From an uncultured Leptospiraceae bacterium (lineage in GTDB: Bacteria > Spirochaetota > Leptospiria > Leptospirales > Leptospiraceae): a stretch of DNA of 14,131 nucleotides. The notes under the pieces are model-generated. The model did not search any database, had not been told where the DNA came from, and saw only the letters and a program-made list of their open reading frames with translations. Position numbers and translations under genes: made by a program. This document shows positions 1 through 5,854 of this stretch, one piece after another. The DNA lies in contig CALDSP010000279.1 in assembly GCA_937924465.1 (NCBI GenBank), positions 1 to 14,131 on the forward strand, read 5' to 3'. Within the stretch, counting starts at the first letter, position 1, and each line of letters begins with the position of its first letter.

Positions 1-453
1 GATTTTTCCACATCCTCCACCATTGGCACCTAATTTTTCTAGCTCTGAAATTAGATTCACAAACGAGCTTAAGCTTGAAAAAAGTTCTTTATCATTTTTT
101 TTCTTATAAAACCAAGAGACAATTGTTTGTCCTAATTCTAAAAGTTGATTCAAAATCACCTTCGTATCAATTTTGGAAGGGTCTTTAGCATTCATAGAGA
201 CCTGAATGATAGTGTCTTCTGCTGTTTCCAATGCGACTGCTATCTCACCCGGTATTTTTTCACTTTCTTTGTAATCGGCCATAGTTCCAGCTAACATAAA
301 ACCAATTAGAAAAATACCCCCAGTGAGAACTAAACTCACCTCCCCTAATTCTAAAAATCCTTCAAATCCAAGAACCTTACCAAGTAGAAGCTTAGCTAGT
401 AAAATCATAAAAACATAAGGAAGAGTCGTAAAAAAGAGTTTCCATTTTGCCAT
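1..453 (-). CDS. Membrane protein of unknown function, partial (cut by left edge)
   Basis: I do not recognise this with certainty. The reading frame is open from the ATG at 453 to the window edge, giving 151 residues without a stop. Two hydrophobic stretches (about residues 8-28 and 39-57) look like a membrane hairpin. They are followed by a polar segment, GTMADYKESEKIPGE (56-70), and then a soluble, mostly helical part with a glycine-rich GANGGGCG near the cut end (142-149). The pattern of two N-terminal helices followed by 'DYKESEKIPGE' resembles a family of uncharacterised bacterial membrane proteins (the DUF4239 group is one possibility), but that is from memory only. It begins 11 bases after the stop of the preceding small gene. 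An AGGA overlapping that stop codon can serve as the ribosome binding site, so it is probably the last visible gene of the oxidase operon. No role in respiration is shown by the sequence. Confidence 0.7.
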   Translation of the reverse strand, partial: MAKWKLFFTTLPYVFMILLAKLLLGKVLGFEGFLELGEVSLVLTGGIFLIGFMLAGTMADYKESEKIPGEIAVALETAEDTIIQVSMNAKDPSKIDTKVILNQLLELGQTIVSWFYKKKNDKELFSSLSSFVNLISELEKLGANGGGCGKI

Positions 454-464
454 TTTTTTATTTC

Positions 465-659
465 CTAATAACGAAAATTTTTGAGTTCTGTTTCATTCAG
501 TTCATCAAAGAACTCACCACATTTTTTACACTGAAATTTATAATAAGTAGGAATTGCTGTAAGACCAAACAATAACTTTATCATTCCCCCAATGGAATAT
601 TCAAATACTGGGACTGCATCGGGGGAGTTTCGAGTCGTTCCACATTTACACTGCTTCAT
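465..659 (-). CDS. Small CxC/CxxC protein, putative zinc ribbon
   Basis: A 64-residue protein of unknown function. It has two cysteine pairs: C4 and C6 (CKC) near the start, and C44 and C47 (CKKC) in the C-terminal half. This spacing could bind one zinc or other metal ion as a minimal ribbon. The segment between them (about 20-40) is fairly hydrophobic (GGMIKLLFGLTAIPTYY) and could be a packed core or a membrane-touching helix. The ATG lies one base after the TAA of the subunit IV gene, and no good Shine-Dalgarno sequence precedes it, so translation is probably coupled to subunit IV. It ends with TAG, 11 bases before the next gene. Its position inside the oxidase operon allows a role in metal handling or assembly, but this is inference. 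Confidence 0.65.
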   Translation of the reverse strand: MKQCKCGTTRNSPDAVPVFEYSIGGMIKLLFGLTAIPTYYKFQCKKCGEFFDELNETELKNFRY

Positions 660-660
660 T

Positions 661-1251
661 TTAAGGATTTAAAACTCTGGTAAATATATCTGCCGCACTA
701 AAACTAATGAGAAGTAACAAAAAGAAAAATCCTGAACCAAAGATAACCCGATTCATCATATTGTCGTATTTCAAATGCATGAAAAACCCAAGTACAAAAC
801 TAGCTTTGATTGTAGCAACAAGCATAGCAATGATTGTGTTCCATGCTCCAAAATCAAACTGTGCCACCCAAACTGTAATTGCTGTTCCAATCAAAAGGAC
901 AACCAAAACCCCTACATAAACTGGAATGGGAATTACATGATGGGCATGGTGTTCGTGCTCCTTGTGAGTTTCCTTTTTCTTTAAAGAGGGATCTTCTAAC
1001 TCGTCAATTTTTTGTTGAAGAGTTTCCAAAGCTTTTAGAGCTGGAGCAGGTGGAGTTTTCCCCTGTTTTCTTGAAGTGTCTAAAAACTTTTTAATAATTT
1101 TCCCCTCTGCAAGTAACGCATAAGCATTCCCAAAGAATATCCCCAGTGCTCCTTTGACAATCAATAAAGGAGAAAGTCCAAATCCAAAAAATGGTGGAAT
1201 AATGATCACCAAAGCTAAAATATACATTAAATAATTTAAAATACCTTCCAT
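661..1251 (-). CDS. coxD: Cytochrome c oxidase subunit IV (prokaryotic type) with long N-terminal extension
   Basis: The C-terminal half (about residues 96-196) matches the prokaryotic subunit IV of caa3-type oxidases. It has a His-rich start (96-105), then VIPIPVYVGVLVVLLIGTAI, a second helix around 137-158 ending in FFMHLKYD, and a third at 168-188. This subunit stabilises the oxidase in the membrane and binds no redox centre. The usual family protein is about 100 residues and begins close to the His-rich stretch. Here about 95 extra residues precede it: two hydrophobic segments (about 6-23 and 27-48), a basic stretch, a proline-rich turn (PPAPAL) and a short charged helix. I chose the ATG at 1251 because AGAGG lies four bases upstream. 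An in-frame ATG at 1263 makes an ATGA overlap with coxC, and one at 1299 lies deeper inside coxC; neither has a good ribosome binding site. Confidence 0.85.
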   Translation of the reverse strand: MEGILNYLMYILALVIIIPPFFGFGLSPLLIVKGALGIFFGNAYALLAEGKIIKKFLDTSRKQGKTPPAPALKALETLQQKIDELEDPSLKKKETHKEHEHHAHHVIPIPVYVGVLVVLLIGTAITVWVAQFDFGAWNTIIAMLVATIKASFVLGFFMHLKYDNMMNRVIFGSGFFFLLLLISFSAADIFTRVLNP

Positions 1252-1255
1252 ATAA

Positions 1256-1260
1256 CCTCT
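1256..1260 (-). promoter_or_regulatory. Ribosome binding site deciding the coxD start
   Basis: On the minus strand AGAGG is followed by TTAT and the ATG at 1251. The spacing is short but acceptable. It overlaps the last codons and stop of coxC, so coxD is probably translated by ribosomes finishing coxC. The in-frame ATG at 1263 lies just upstream of this site and is preceded only by TTTGGTTGG. Confidence 0.5.
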
Positions 1261-2039
1261 CATCCAACCAAATATAATAATGGAAATAAATATATCCAAA
1301 TTAAATCAACAATATGCCAAAAAATCCCAACCCCTTCTACAGGTGTATAATACTCGGAACTAAAACGTCTCCTGTGGGTCTTAATCATTACCCAAAAGAT
1401 AAGACAAGCTCCAATGACTACGTGAAGACCGTGGAGCCCTGTCATAGCGAAATAAAATCCAAAATATAACGCGGAGGCTTTCTCTAATTTTTTAGGATTT
1501 TTCACTAAGTCTTGCATTTGAGGAGTCAAATCTGAAATATCGTATTTTTTTATATACTCACTCAATCTTTTAGGATATTCCTTATTATGAAAGAATTTTC
1601 CGGGAAGTAAACCATCGTGAATTTTATGAGAATACTCAATATACTTTATACCCATAAATCCCAAAGCACATAAAATTGTAAGTGCCAAAGCTATGACTGC
1701 TTTTTTGAATTGATTGGTTTGGTTGTAATAAATTCCAAGAGCCATTGTGAAGGAGCTTGTAATTAAAATTACTGTATTGATTGTGCCCCATTTCACATCT
1801 AAAAATGAGCTTCCTACATGAAAAATAGGAGCATACAAAGATTTGTAAATGGCATAAGCTACAAATAAACCTCCAAACATAAGAATCTCCGTAACCATAA
1901 AAAGCCAAATTCCTTGCTTAGAGGATTCATACTGATGATTTGCATCTTTAAAATGATGAGCATGATGAAAATGTCCCTGCTCATCTACTCCAAAACCATG
2001 GTGCGCGTGTTCTTTTTCGTGTGTATTAACGATACTCAT
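1260..2039 (-). CDS. coxC: Cytochrome c oxidase subunit III
   Basis: Subunit III of the caa3-type oxidase, a membrane subunit that supports the stability and proton uptake of subunit I. The 259-residue protein has about five membrane helices (43-65, 86-105, 112-133, 189-218, 237-257), as expected for bacterial forms lacking the first two helices of the mitochondrial protein. Family marks include the helix with conserved E51 (TEILMFGGLFVAY), HKIHDGLLPG (138-147) and FAMTGLHGLHVVIG (197-210). A polar loop of about 40 residues (148-187) links helices 3 and 4. The N-terminus before the first helix is unusually His-rich, with ten histidines in the first 35 residues. I chose the ATG at 2039 because AGAGGG lies five bases upstream and the homology starts here; the open frame runs further upstream only because it overlaps coxA. 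The first 14 bases overlap the end of coxA. Confidence 0.95.
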   Translation of the reverse strand: MSIVNTHEKEHAHHGFGVDEQGHFHHAHHFKDANHQYESSKQGIWLFMVTEILMFGGLFVAYAIYKSLYAPIFHVGSSFLDVKWGTINTVILITSSFTMALGIYYNQTNQFKKAVIALALTILCALGFMGIKYIEYSHKIHDGLLPGKFFHNKEYPKRLSEYIKKYDISDLTPQMQDLVKNPKKLEKASALYFGFYFAMTGLHGLHVVIGACLIFWVMIKTHRRRFSSEYYTPVEGVGIFWHIVDLIWIYLFPLLYLVG

Positions 2040-3636
2040 AAGGTCCCTCTGTGACAACTGGTGTAGTTTCAAAATTTTCAAAATGTGGAGGGGAAGCTGT
2101 TTTCCATTCCAAAGTTTTTCCCCCCCAAGGATTAGCGCCGGCCTTTTCTCCACTTACTAATCCTTTAATAACTGCAATAAGAACCACGACAAAACCAAGC
2201 GCAATCAACCATGAGCCAATTGTAGAAATTTGATTGAGACTTGTATATTCAGGAAGATAATCATAATAACGACGAGGCATTCCCATGGCTCCTAAAATAA
2301 ATTGTGGGAAAAAAGTTACATTAAACCCTGTAAAAATCAAAAACCACGAAATCCTTCCCATTGGTTCACTTAGTTTTTTTCCAAACATTTTGGGAAACCA
2401 ATAGAAAATTCCTCCAGTAAAAGCCATAAGAGTTCCTCCCACCATTACATAGTGGAAATGGGCTACTACAAAATAAGTATCGTGAAAATGTACATCCATT
2501 CCCAAGGAAGCAAGAAAAATTCCCGTCAAGCCTCCTATAGTAAACAAGAACATAAATCCAATTGCATAAAGCATGGGAGAATCAAAACGAATGGAACCCT
2601 TGTACATTGTCGAAATCCAGTTAAAAAGTTTAATGGCTGTTGGCACTCCAACCATCATGGTAAGAATTGAAAAAAGTTTTCCTGCAAATTCTGACTGCCC
2701 ACTTACATACATGTGGTGTCCCCAAACTATAAAACTTACACCAGCTATTGCTAAGGAGGAATAAGCAATGGCTGTATAACCAAAAATTGTTTTTCGGGAA
2801 AATGTAGAAACAAGCTCACTGATAATTCCCATAGCAGGAAGAACCATAATATAAACGGCAGGATGAGAGTAAAACCAAAAGAAGTGTTGAAAGAGAACGG
2901 GATCTCCTCCTAAAGCTGGATCAAAAATTCCCACTCCTAAAATTCTTTCTGCGGCAATCAAAAGCAGAGTAATTCCAAGTACGGGAGTAGCTAAAATTTG
3001 AATAATAGAAGTTGCGTAGATTGCCCAAACAAAAAGAGGAATTCTATGCATGGTTTGTCCAGGGGCCCTCAGTTTGTGAATCGTTACAATGAAATTCAAT
3101 CCCGTAAGAATGGAAGCCATTCCCATTGTGAAAGCACCCAGCACAGTTAAGACGACGTTTGTTCCGGTACTAATGCTATAAGGCGTGTAAAAAGTCCATC
3201 CTGTATCGACTCCGCCAATAAAAAGAGTAGAAGCGGCTAAAATTGCTCCCGCCATAAATACATACCAACTAGCTAAATTCAATCGAGGAAAAGCTACATC
3301 TTTAGCTCCCAACATAATCGGAAGAACAAAATTTCCAAATATAGCAGGAATGGCTGGAATAATCACCATAAAGACCATGATAGCACCATGAAAGGTCATG
3401 ACCTTATTGTAAGTTTCATCACTCATAATAGTGCGACCAGGTGTGAATAATTCCAAACGAATTAGAAGTGCAAAGATCCCACCAATCAAGAAGAAGGTAA
3501 GAACTGCAATCATATACATAATTCCAATTCGTTTATGATCTACCGTAGTAAGCCATGACCATAAACCTCTTTGATGACGTAAATAATTTTTCTCACCCAC
3601 ATCATCAACTACTTTTAATTCAGTTGCTTGCGACAT
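2026..3636 (-). CDS. coxA: Cytochrome c oxidase subunit I, type A2 heme-copper oxidase
   Basis: Catalytic subunit of the terminal oxidase: it reduces O2 to water at the heme a3/CuB centre and pumps protons across the inner membrane. The 536-residue protein has the expected twelve-helix pattern. Visible ligands are H83 and H395 for the low-spin heme, H258, H307 and H308 for CuB, H393 for heme a3, and Y262, which is expected to cross-link to H258. K-channel residues T333 and K336 and D-channel residues D113 and N120 are present. The glutamate that normally ends the D-channel (HPEVY) is missing; instead there is YSHPAVY (256-262), the signature of type A2 oxidases such as those of Rhodothermus and Thermus caa3. 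The GGAGGG ribosome site lies just before the ATG. It starts 15 bases after coxB and overlaps coxC. Confidence 0.98.
   Translation of the reverse strand: MSQATELKVVDDVGEKNYLRHQRGLWSWLTTVDHKRIGIMYMIAVLTFFLIGGIFALLIRLELFTPGRTIMSDETYNKVMTFHGAIMVFMVIIPAIPAIFGNFVLPIMLGAKDVAFPRLNLASWYVFMAGAILAASTLFIGGVDTGWTFYTPYSISTGTNVVLTVLGAFTMGMASILTGLNFIVTIHKLRAPGQTMHRIPLFVWAIYATSIIQILATPVLGITLLLIAAERILGVGIFDPALGGDPVLFQHFFWFYSHPAVYIMVLPAMGIISELVSTFSRKTIFGYTAIAYSSLAIAGVSFIVWGHHMYVSGQSEFAGKLFSILTMMVGVPTAIKLFNWISTMYKGSIRFDSPMLYAIGFMFLFTIGGLTGIFLASLGMDVHFHDTYFVVAHFHYVMVGGTLMAFTGGIFYWFPKMFGKKLSEPMGRISWFLIFTGFNVTFFPQFILGAMGMPRRYYDYLPEYTSLNQISTIGSWLIALGFVVVLIAVIKGLVSGEKAGANPWGGKTLEWKTASPPHFENFETTPVVTEGPYEYR
2045..2050 (-). 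promoter_or_regulatory. Ribosome binding site deciding the coxC start
   Basis: AGAGGG on the minus strand, five bases before the ATG at 2039. It lies inside the last codons of coxA. It supports the shorter coxC start over an in-frame ATG at 2153, which would add 38 residues read out of frame from within coxA. Confidence 0.6.
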
Positions 3637-3651
3637 GTGTCCCTCCTTAAT

Positions 3652-4632
3652 TTATTTTAAAGTCTTAATAAATTCAATAATAGCAGAAATTTCTTCTTCT
3701 GTAAATCGTCCAGCATAGGGTGGCATTGCTGGTCCAAACCCCTTTACAATTTTGGCTTGTGGATTGATAATAGACTCCAAAATGTAATTGTCGTTTGCTT
3801 GTGTGGAACTTCCATCCGTAAATTCTCTTTTAGAATTATATAATCCTTTCCAGGTAGGACCTGACATTTTACTTCCATCTAGAGAGTGACAACCTATGCA
3901 TCCAGCTTCTCTATAAAGTTCAGATCCCTTCGCTGCCATTGCGTTTCCCTCAGTAGGGTCTGGAGGTGCATTTTCTTTCATTTCTTTTAACCAAGCCGTA
4001 TAAGCTTCGGGTTCCAAAGCTCGAATTCTAGCAGGCATATTGGAATGTTCTTGACCGCAGTATTCAGTGCAAAAAACCTGATATTCACCTTCTTGGGTTG
4101 GAGTAAAATGAAGGTATGTAAACCTACCGGGAACCGCATCTTGTTTAATTCTAAAAGCAGGAATAAAAAAGCTATGTAGTACATCTCTTGATGAAATAAT
4201 CAGTTTGACAGGCTTGCCCACAGGAACATGAAGGACGACGTCTTTTCCTGAAATACTGACTCCATTTTTGTATTTGAATTCCCAAAGCCATTTTTGAGCA
4301 ATGGCATGAATTTCTTCTGCCTGTTCAGGAAAAGTTCGCATTTTATTGTAAATTTCTTTCCCCCAATAAAAAATTCCAACTACAATAAGAAAGGGAATAA
4401 AACTCCATAAAAACTCAAGAAATGTGTTATGTGTTATGTAAGCCGTTTGATCATTCTCTGACCTGCGACGATACTTAATAATAAAAACCGTCATTCCACC
4501 TACAAGGATGATAAAGGAAATTAAACTTGCAATTACTAAGAATGCGTAATGCGCATCCACATCTCCCGCTATCTCTGTACCTCTTACAGGCATAAATGTA
4601 TTTGCTAAAACAGACAAAAGCCCAAAATTCAT
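3652..4632 (-). CDS. coxB: Cytochrome c oxidase subunit II fused to cytochrome c domain (caa3 type)
   Basis: Electron-entry subunit of the oxidase. Two membrane helices (about 28-52 and 72-92) are followed by a periplasm-facing cupredoxin domain with a complete binuclear CuA site: H153, C188, E190 (backbone ligand in the family), C192, H196 and M199 (CTEYCGQEHSNMP). A linker at about 215-230 leads to a class I cytochrome c domain with CIGCH (C245, C248, H249) and a likely axial methionine M303 in GPAMPPY. The fused heme domain defines caa3 oxidases, in which this heme passes electrons to CuA. The first 20 residues are hydrophobic enough for a signal peptide or an extra anchor. AGGGGG lies upstream of the ATG. 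The gene begins 21 bases after sco and is followed by coxA after 15 bases. Confidence 0.97.
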   Translation of the reverse strand: MNFGLLSVLANTFMPVRGTEIAGDVDAHYAFLVIASLISFIILVGGMTVFIIKYRRRSENDQTAYITHNTFLEFLWSFIPFLIVVGIFYWGKEIYNKMRTFPEQAEEIHAIAQKWLWEFKYKNGVSISGKDVVLHVPVGKPVKLIISSRDVLHSFFIPAFRIKQDAVPGRFTYLHFTPTQEGEYQVFCTEYCGQEHSNMPARIRALEPEAYTAWLKEMKENAPPDPTEGNAMAAKGSELYREAGCIGCHSLDGSKMSGPTWKGLYNSKREFTDGSSTQANDNYILESIINPQAKIVKGFGPAMPPYAGRFTEEEISAIIEFIKTLK

Positions 4633-4653
4633 ATTACCCCCTAACTAAAAAAT

Positions 4654-5484
4654 TTACATACTTTCCGTGCGAAATTTTGCACTACGATACCAAAACCCAA
4701 TCAAATAAATAGCTAAAACCAATACTGTAATAGCTCCTCCCAACCTCATGAGATTGTAAGCATAAATAGAATACTTCCCACGATTTGGATCAAATTGAAA
4801 ACAAAAAAGTGCCGCTTTCTCAAAGAAATTTCCAAGTTTGCCCTGACTTGCCTCCGTAATTGCAAAGGAAACATCTGTTTTATTGAATTCAATTCCATGT
4901 AAGTACGAGGAGATGGTGCCATCAGGATTTAAAATATACAAAATCGCGGGGTGAACCCACTGCTGGTTGTTTGGATTCCATTTATAAGGAAACCCCAAAC
5001 TATCTGCTAGCCTTTTGATATTTTCTTCTTTCCCAACTAAGAAATTCCAACCTTTTTTGGAATAATTTGGTTTATCTTTTAAAAAATCGTTTATATAAGC
5101 TGTTTGTTTTTCCTTGGCAAGTTCGGGAGTTTCTTTTGGTTCAATACTCACAACGACGTAAGTAAAATCTTTTCCTAACTCATAACGTAGAGACTTTAGC
5201 ATTTTACTTACACCATTTAAATGAAAATTACAAAGAGTTGGACAACGATAATAAACCATTGACAAAAGGACTGGTTTACCAGTCTGAAAAAATTCCTTTA
5301 ATACGACCTCTTGTCCTTCAATATTGATAAATTGAGTCGAAAGATCAATTTTTTTGCCTACATTGTTTTGAATGACCATGTCTTCAAGAATAACAGGAAG
5401 TTTATTTTGATTTTGTGTATAACTAGGATCGTAGGCTAGTAAAAAAGTAAGTAAGCAAAAAACTAATCCCAAAAAGAGATTCAT
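4654..5484 (-). CDS. SCO1/SenC family copper chaperone
   Basis: A thioredoxin-fold protein of 276 residues that binds copper and helps assemble the CuA centre of subunit II. The copper ligands of the family are present: C81 and C85 (CPTLC, after YYR) and H178 (VHPAI). An N-terminal hydrophobic stretch (about 3-17) is a signal peptide or anchor. A clear C-terminal helix (about 247-266), followed by basic residues, would fix the protein in the inner membrane with the copper site outside. A C-terminal anchor is less usual than the N-terminal anchor of mitochondrial and many proteobacterial Sco proteins. Its ATG overlaps the stop of the preceding 57-residue gene as ATGA. Placement directly upstream of coxB fits a dedicated assembly factor. 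Confidence 0.95.
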   Translation of the reverse strand: MNLFLGLVFCLLTFLLAYDPSYTQNQNKLPVILEDMVIQNNVGKKIDLSTQFINIEGQEVVLKEFFQTGKPVLLSMVYYRCPTLCNFHLNGVSKMLKSLRYELGKDFTYVVVSIEPKETPELAKEKQTAYINDFLKDKPNYSKKGWNFLVGKEENIKRLADSLGFPYKWNPNNQQWVHPAILYILNPDGTISSYLHGIEFNKTDVSFAITEASQGKLGNFFEKAALFCFQFDPNRGKYSIYAYNLMRLGGAITVLVLAIYLIGFWYRSAKFRTESM

Positions 5485-5654
5485 TGTTTTGACTCTTTAG
5501 GTTGATGATGGATTGGTTTAGGAGTTTGTTTTCCTATATTATCCACCCCTACGACTCCTGGATGAATAAAGGAAACATAAACAAAAAATAAGACATTTAA
5601 AAGCAAAGCCACAATAACAGTGGTAAAACCTTTTTTATTATATGAATCTTCCAT
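5481..5654 (-). CDS. Small single-pass membrane protein heading the oxidase operon
   Basis: A 57-residue protein of unknown function. It starts with a short polar segment (MEDSYNKKG), then one strong membrane helix (about 10-30, TTVIVALLLNVLFFVYVSFI), then a proline- and histidine-containing tail (HPGVVGVDNIG, then KPIHHQPK). GAGG lies eight bases before the ATG, and its TGA overlaps the ATG of the Sco gene by four bases. This coupling makes it a likely real gene rather than a chance frame. It has no cysteine. The topology (short inside, tail outside) and the position suggest a small accessory or assembly protein of the oxidase, but I recognise no family. Confidence 0.75.
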   Translation of the reverse strand: MEDSYNKKGFTTVIVALLLNVLFFVYVSFIHPGVVGVDNIGKQTPKPIHHQPKESKQ

Positions 5655-5673
5655 AAGAAATACCTCAAAATAA

Positions 5674-5703
5674 CCTATAACCTTTTGTTTTCAATTAAGT
5701 CAA
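5674..5703 (-). promoter_or_regulatory. Sigma70-like promoter for the oxidase operon
   Basis: On the minus strand there is TTGACT (5703-5698), an 18-base spacer, and TATAGG (5679-5674). The start of transcription would fall near 5667, about a dozen bases before the ATG of the 57-aa gene at 5654, so the leader would be very short, with GAGG inside it. The -35 is good (five of six) and the -10 moderate (four of six). It is the best match in the divergent region reading toward the oxidase genes. Confidence 0.4.
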
Positions 5704-5805
5704 ATGGTTTTTTGAAAAAGTACTTTTAAGCCTTCGATTTTATACTTTGACTAGAGAATTTTTTGTAAACATAGCGTTAGACGAGTCATAATCGTTATTT
5801 TCTAT

Positions 5806-5831
5806 TATATGGAAACTATTCCTTCCGATAA
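5806..5831 (+). promoter_or_regulatory. Sigma28 (FliA)-like promoter for the chemoreceptor
   Basis: TCCGATAA at 5824-5831 matches seven of eight bases of the flagellar sigma28 -10 element GCCGATAA. Fourteen bases upstream is TATA (5806-5809), three of four matches to the core TAAA of the -35. The usual spacing is 15. Transcription would begin near 5838, leaving a short leader that still contains the GGAG ribosome site at 5847-5850. Chemoreceptor genes are classic sigma28 targets, which raises the prior. Confidence 0.45.
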
Positions 5832-5854
5832 TAAATTGAGATATTCGGAGAGCT

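Larger units (their letters stand above)
5655..5854. other. Divergent control region between oxidase operon and chemoreceptor
   Basis: A 200-base gap with no plausible gene. It holds the sigma70-like promoter toward the oxidase operon and the sigma28-like promoter toward the chemoreceptor. Between them is a perfect 12-base palindrome AAAAGTACTTTT (5716-5727), 13 bases upstream of the oxidase -35 box, where an activator could bind. A TTGACT at 5747-5752 on the plus strand has no convincing -10 partner. Confidence 0.6.

Noticed and set aside
707..1094. Several short plus-strand frames opposite coxD
   Set aside because: They lie fully inside the clearly coding subunit IV gene on the other strand, overlap each other in different frames, and show no recognisable domain or ribosome site.
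2040..2153. Longer coxC start at 2153
   Set aside because: The extra 38 residues come from within coxA in another frame, resemble no subunit III sequence, and the ATG at 2039 has a good ribosome site.
5747..5775. TTGACT as the -35 of a sigma70 promoter for the chemoreceptor
   Set aside because: At 16-18 bases downstream only CATAGC-like sequence is found, with about three matches to TATAAT. The sigma28-like site is better and closer to the gene.
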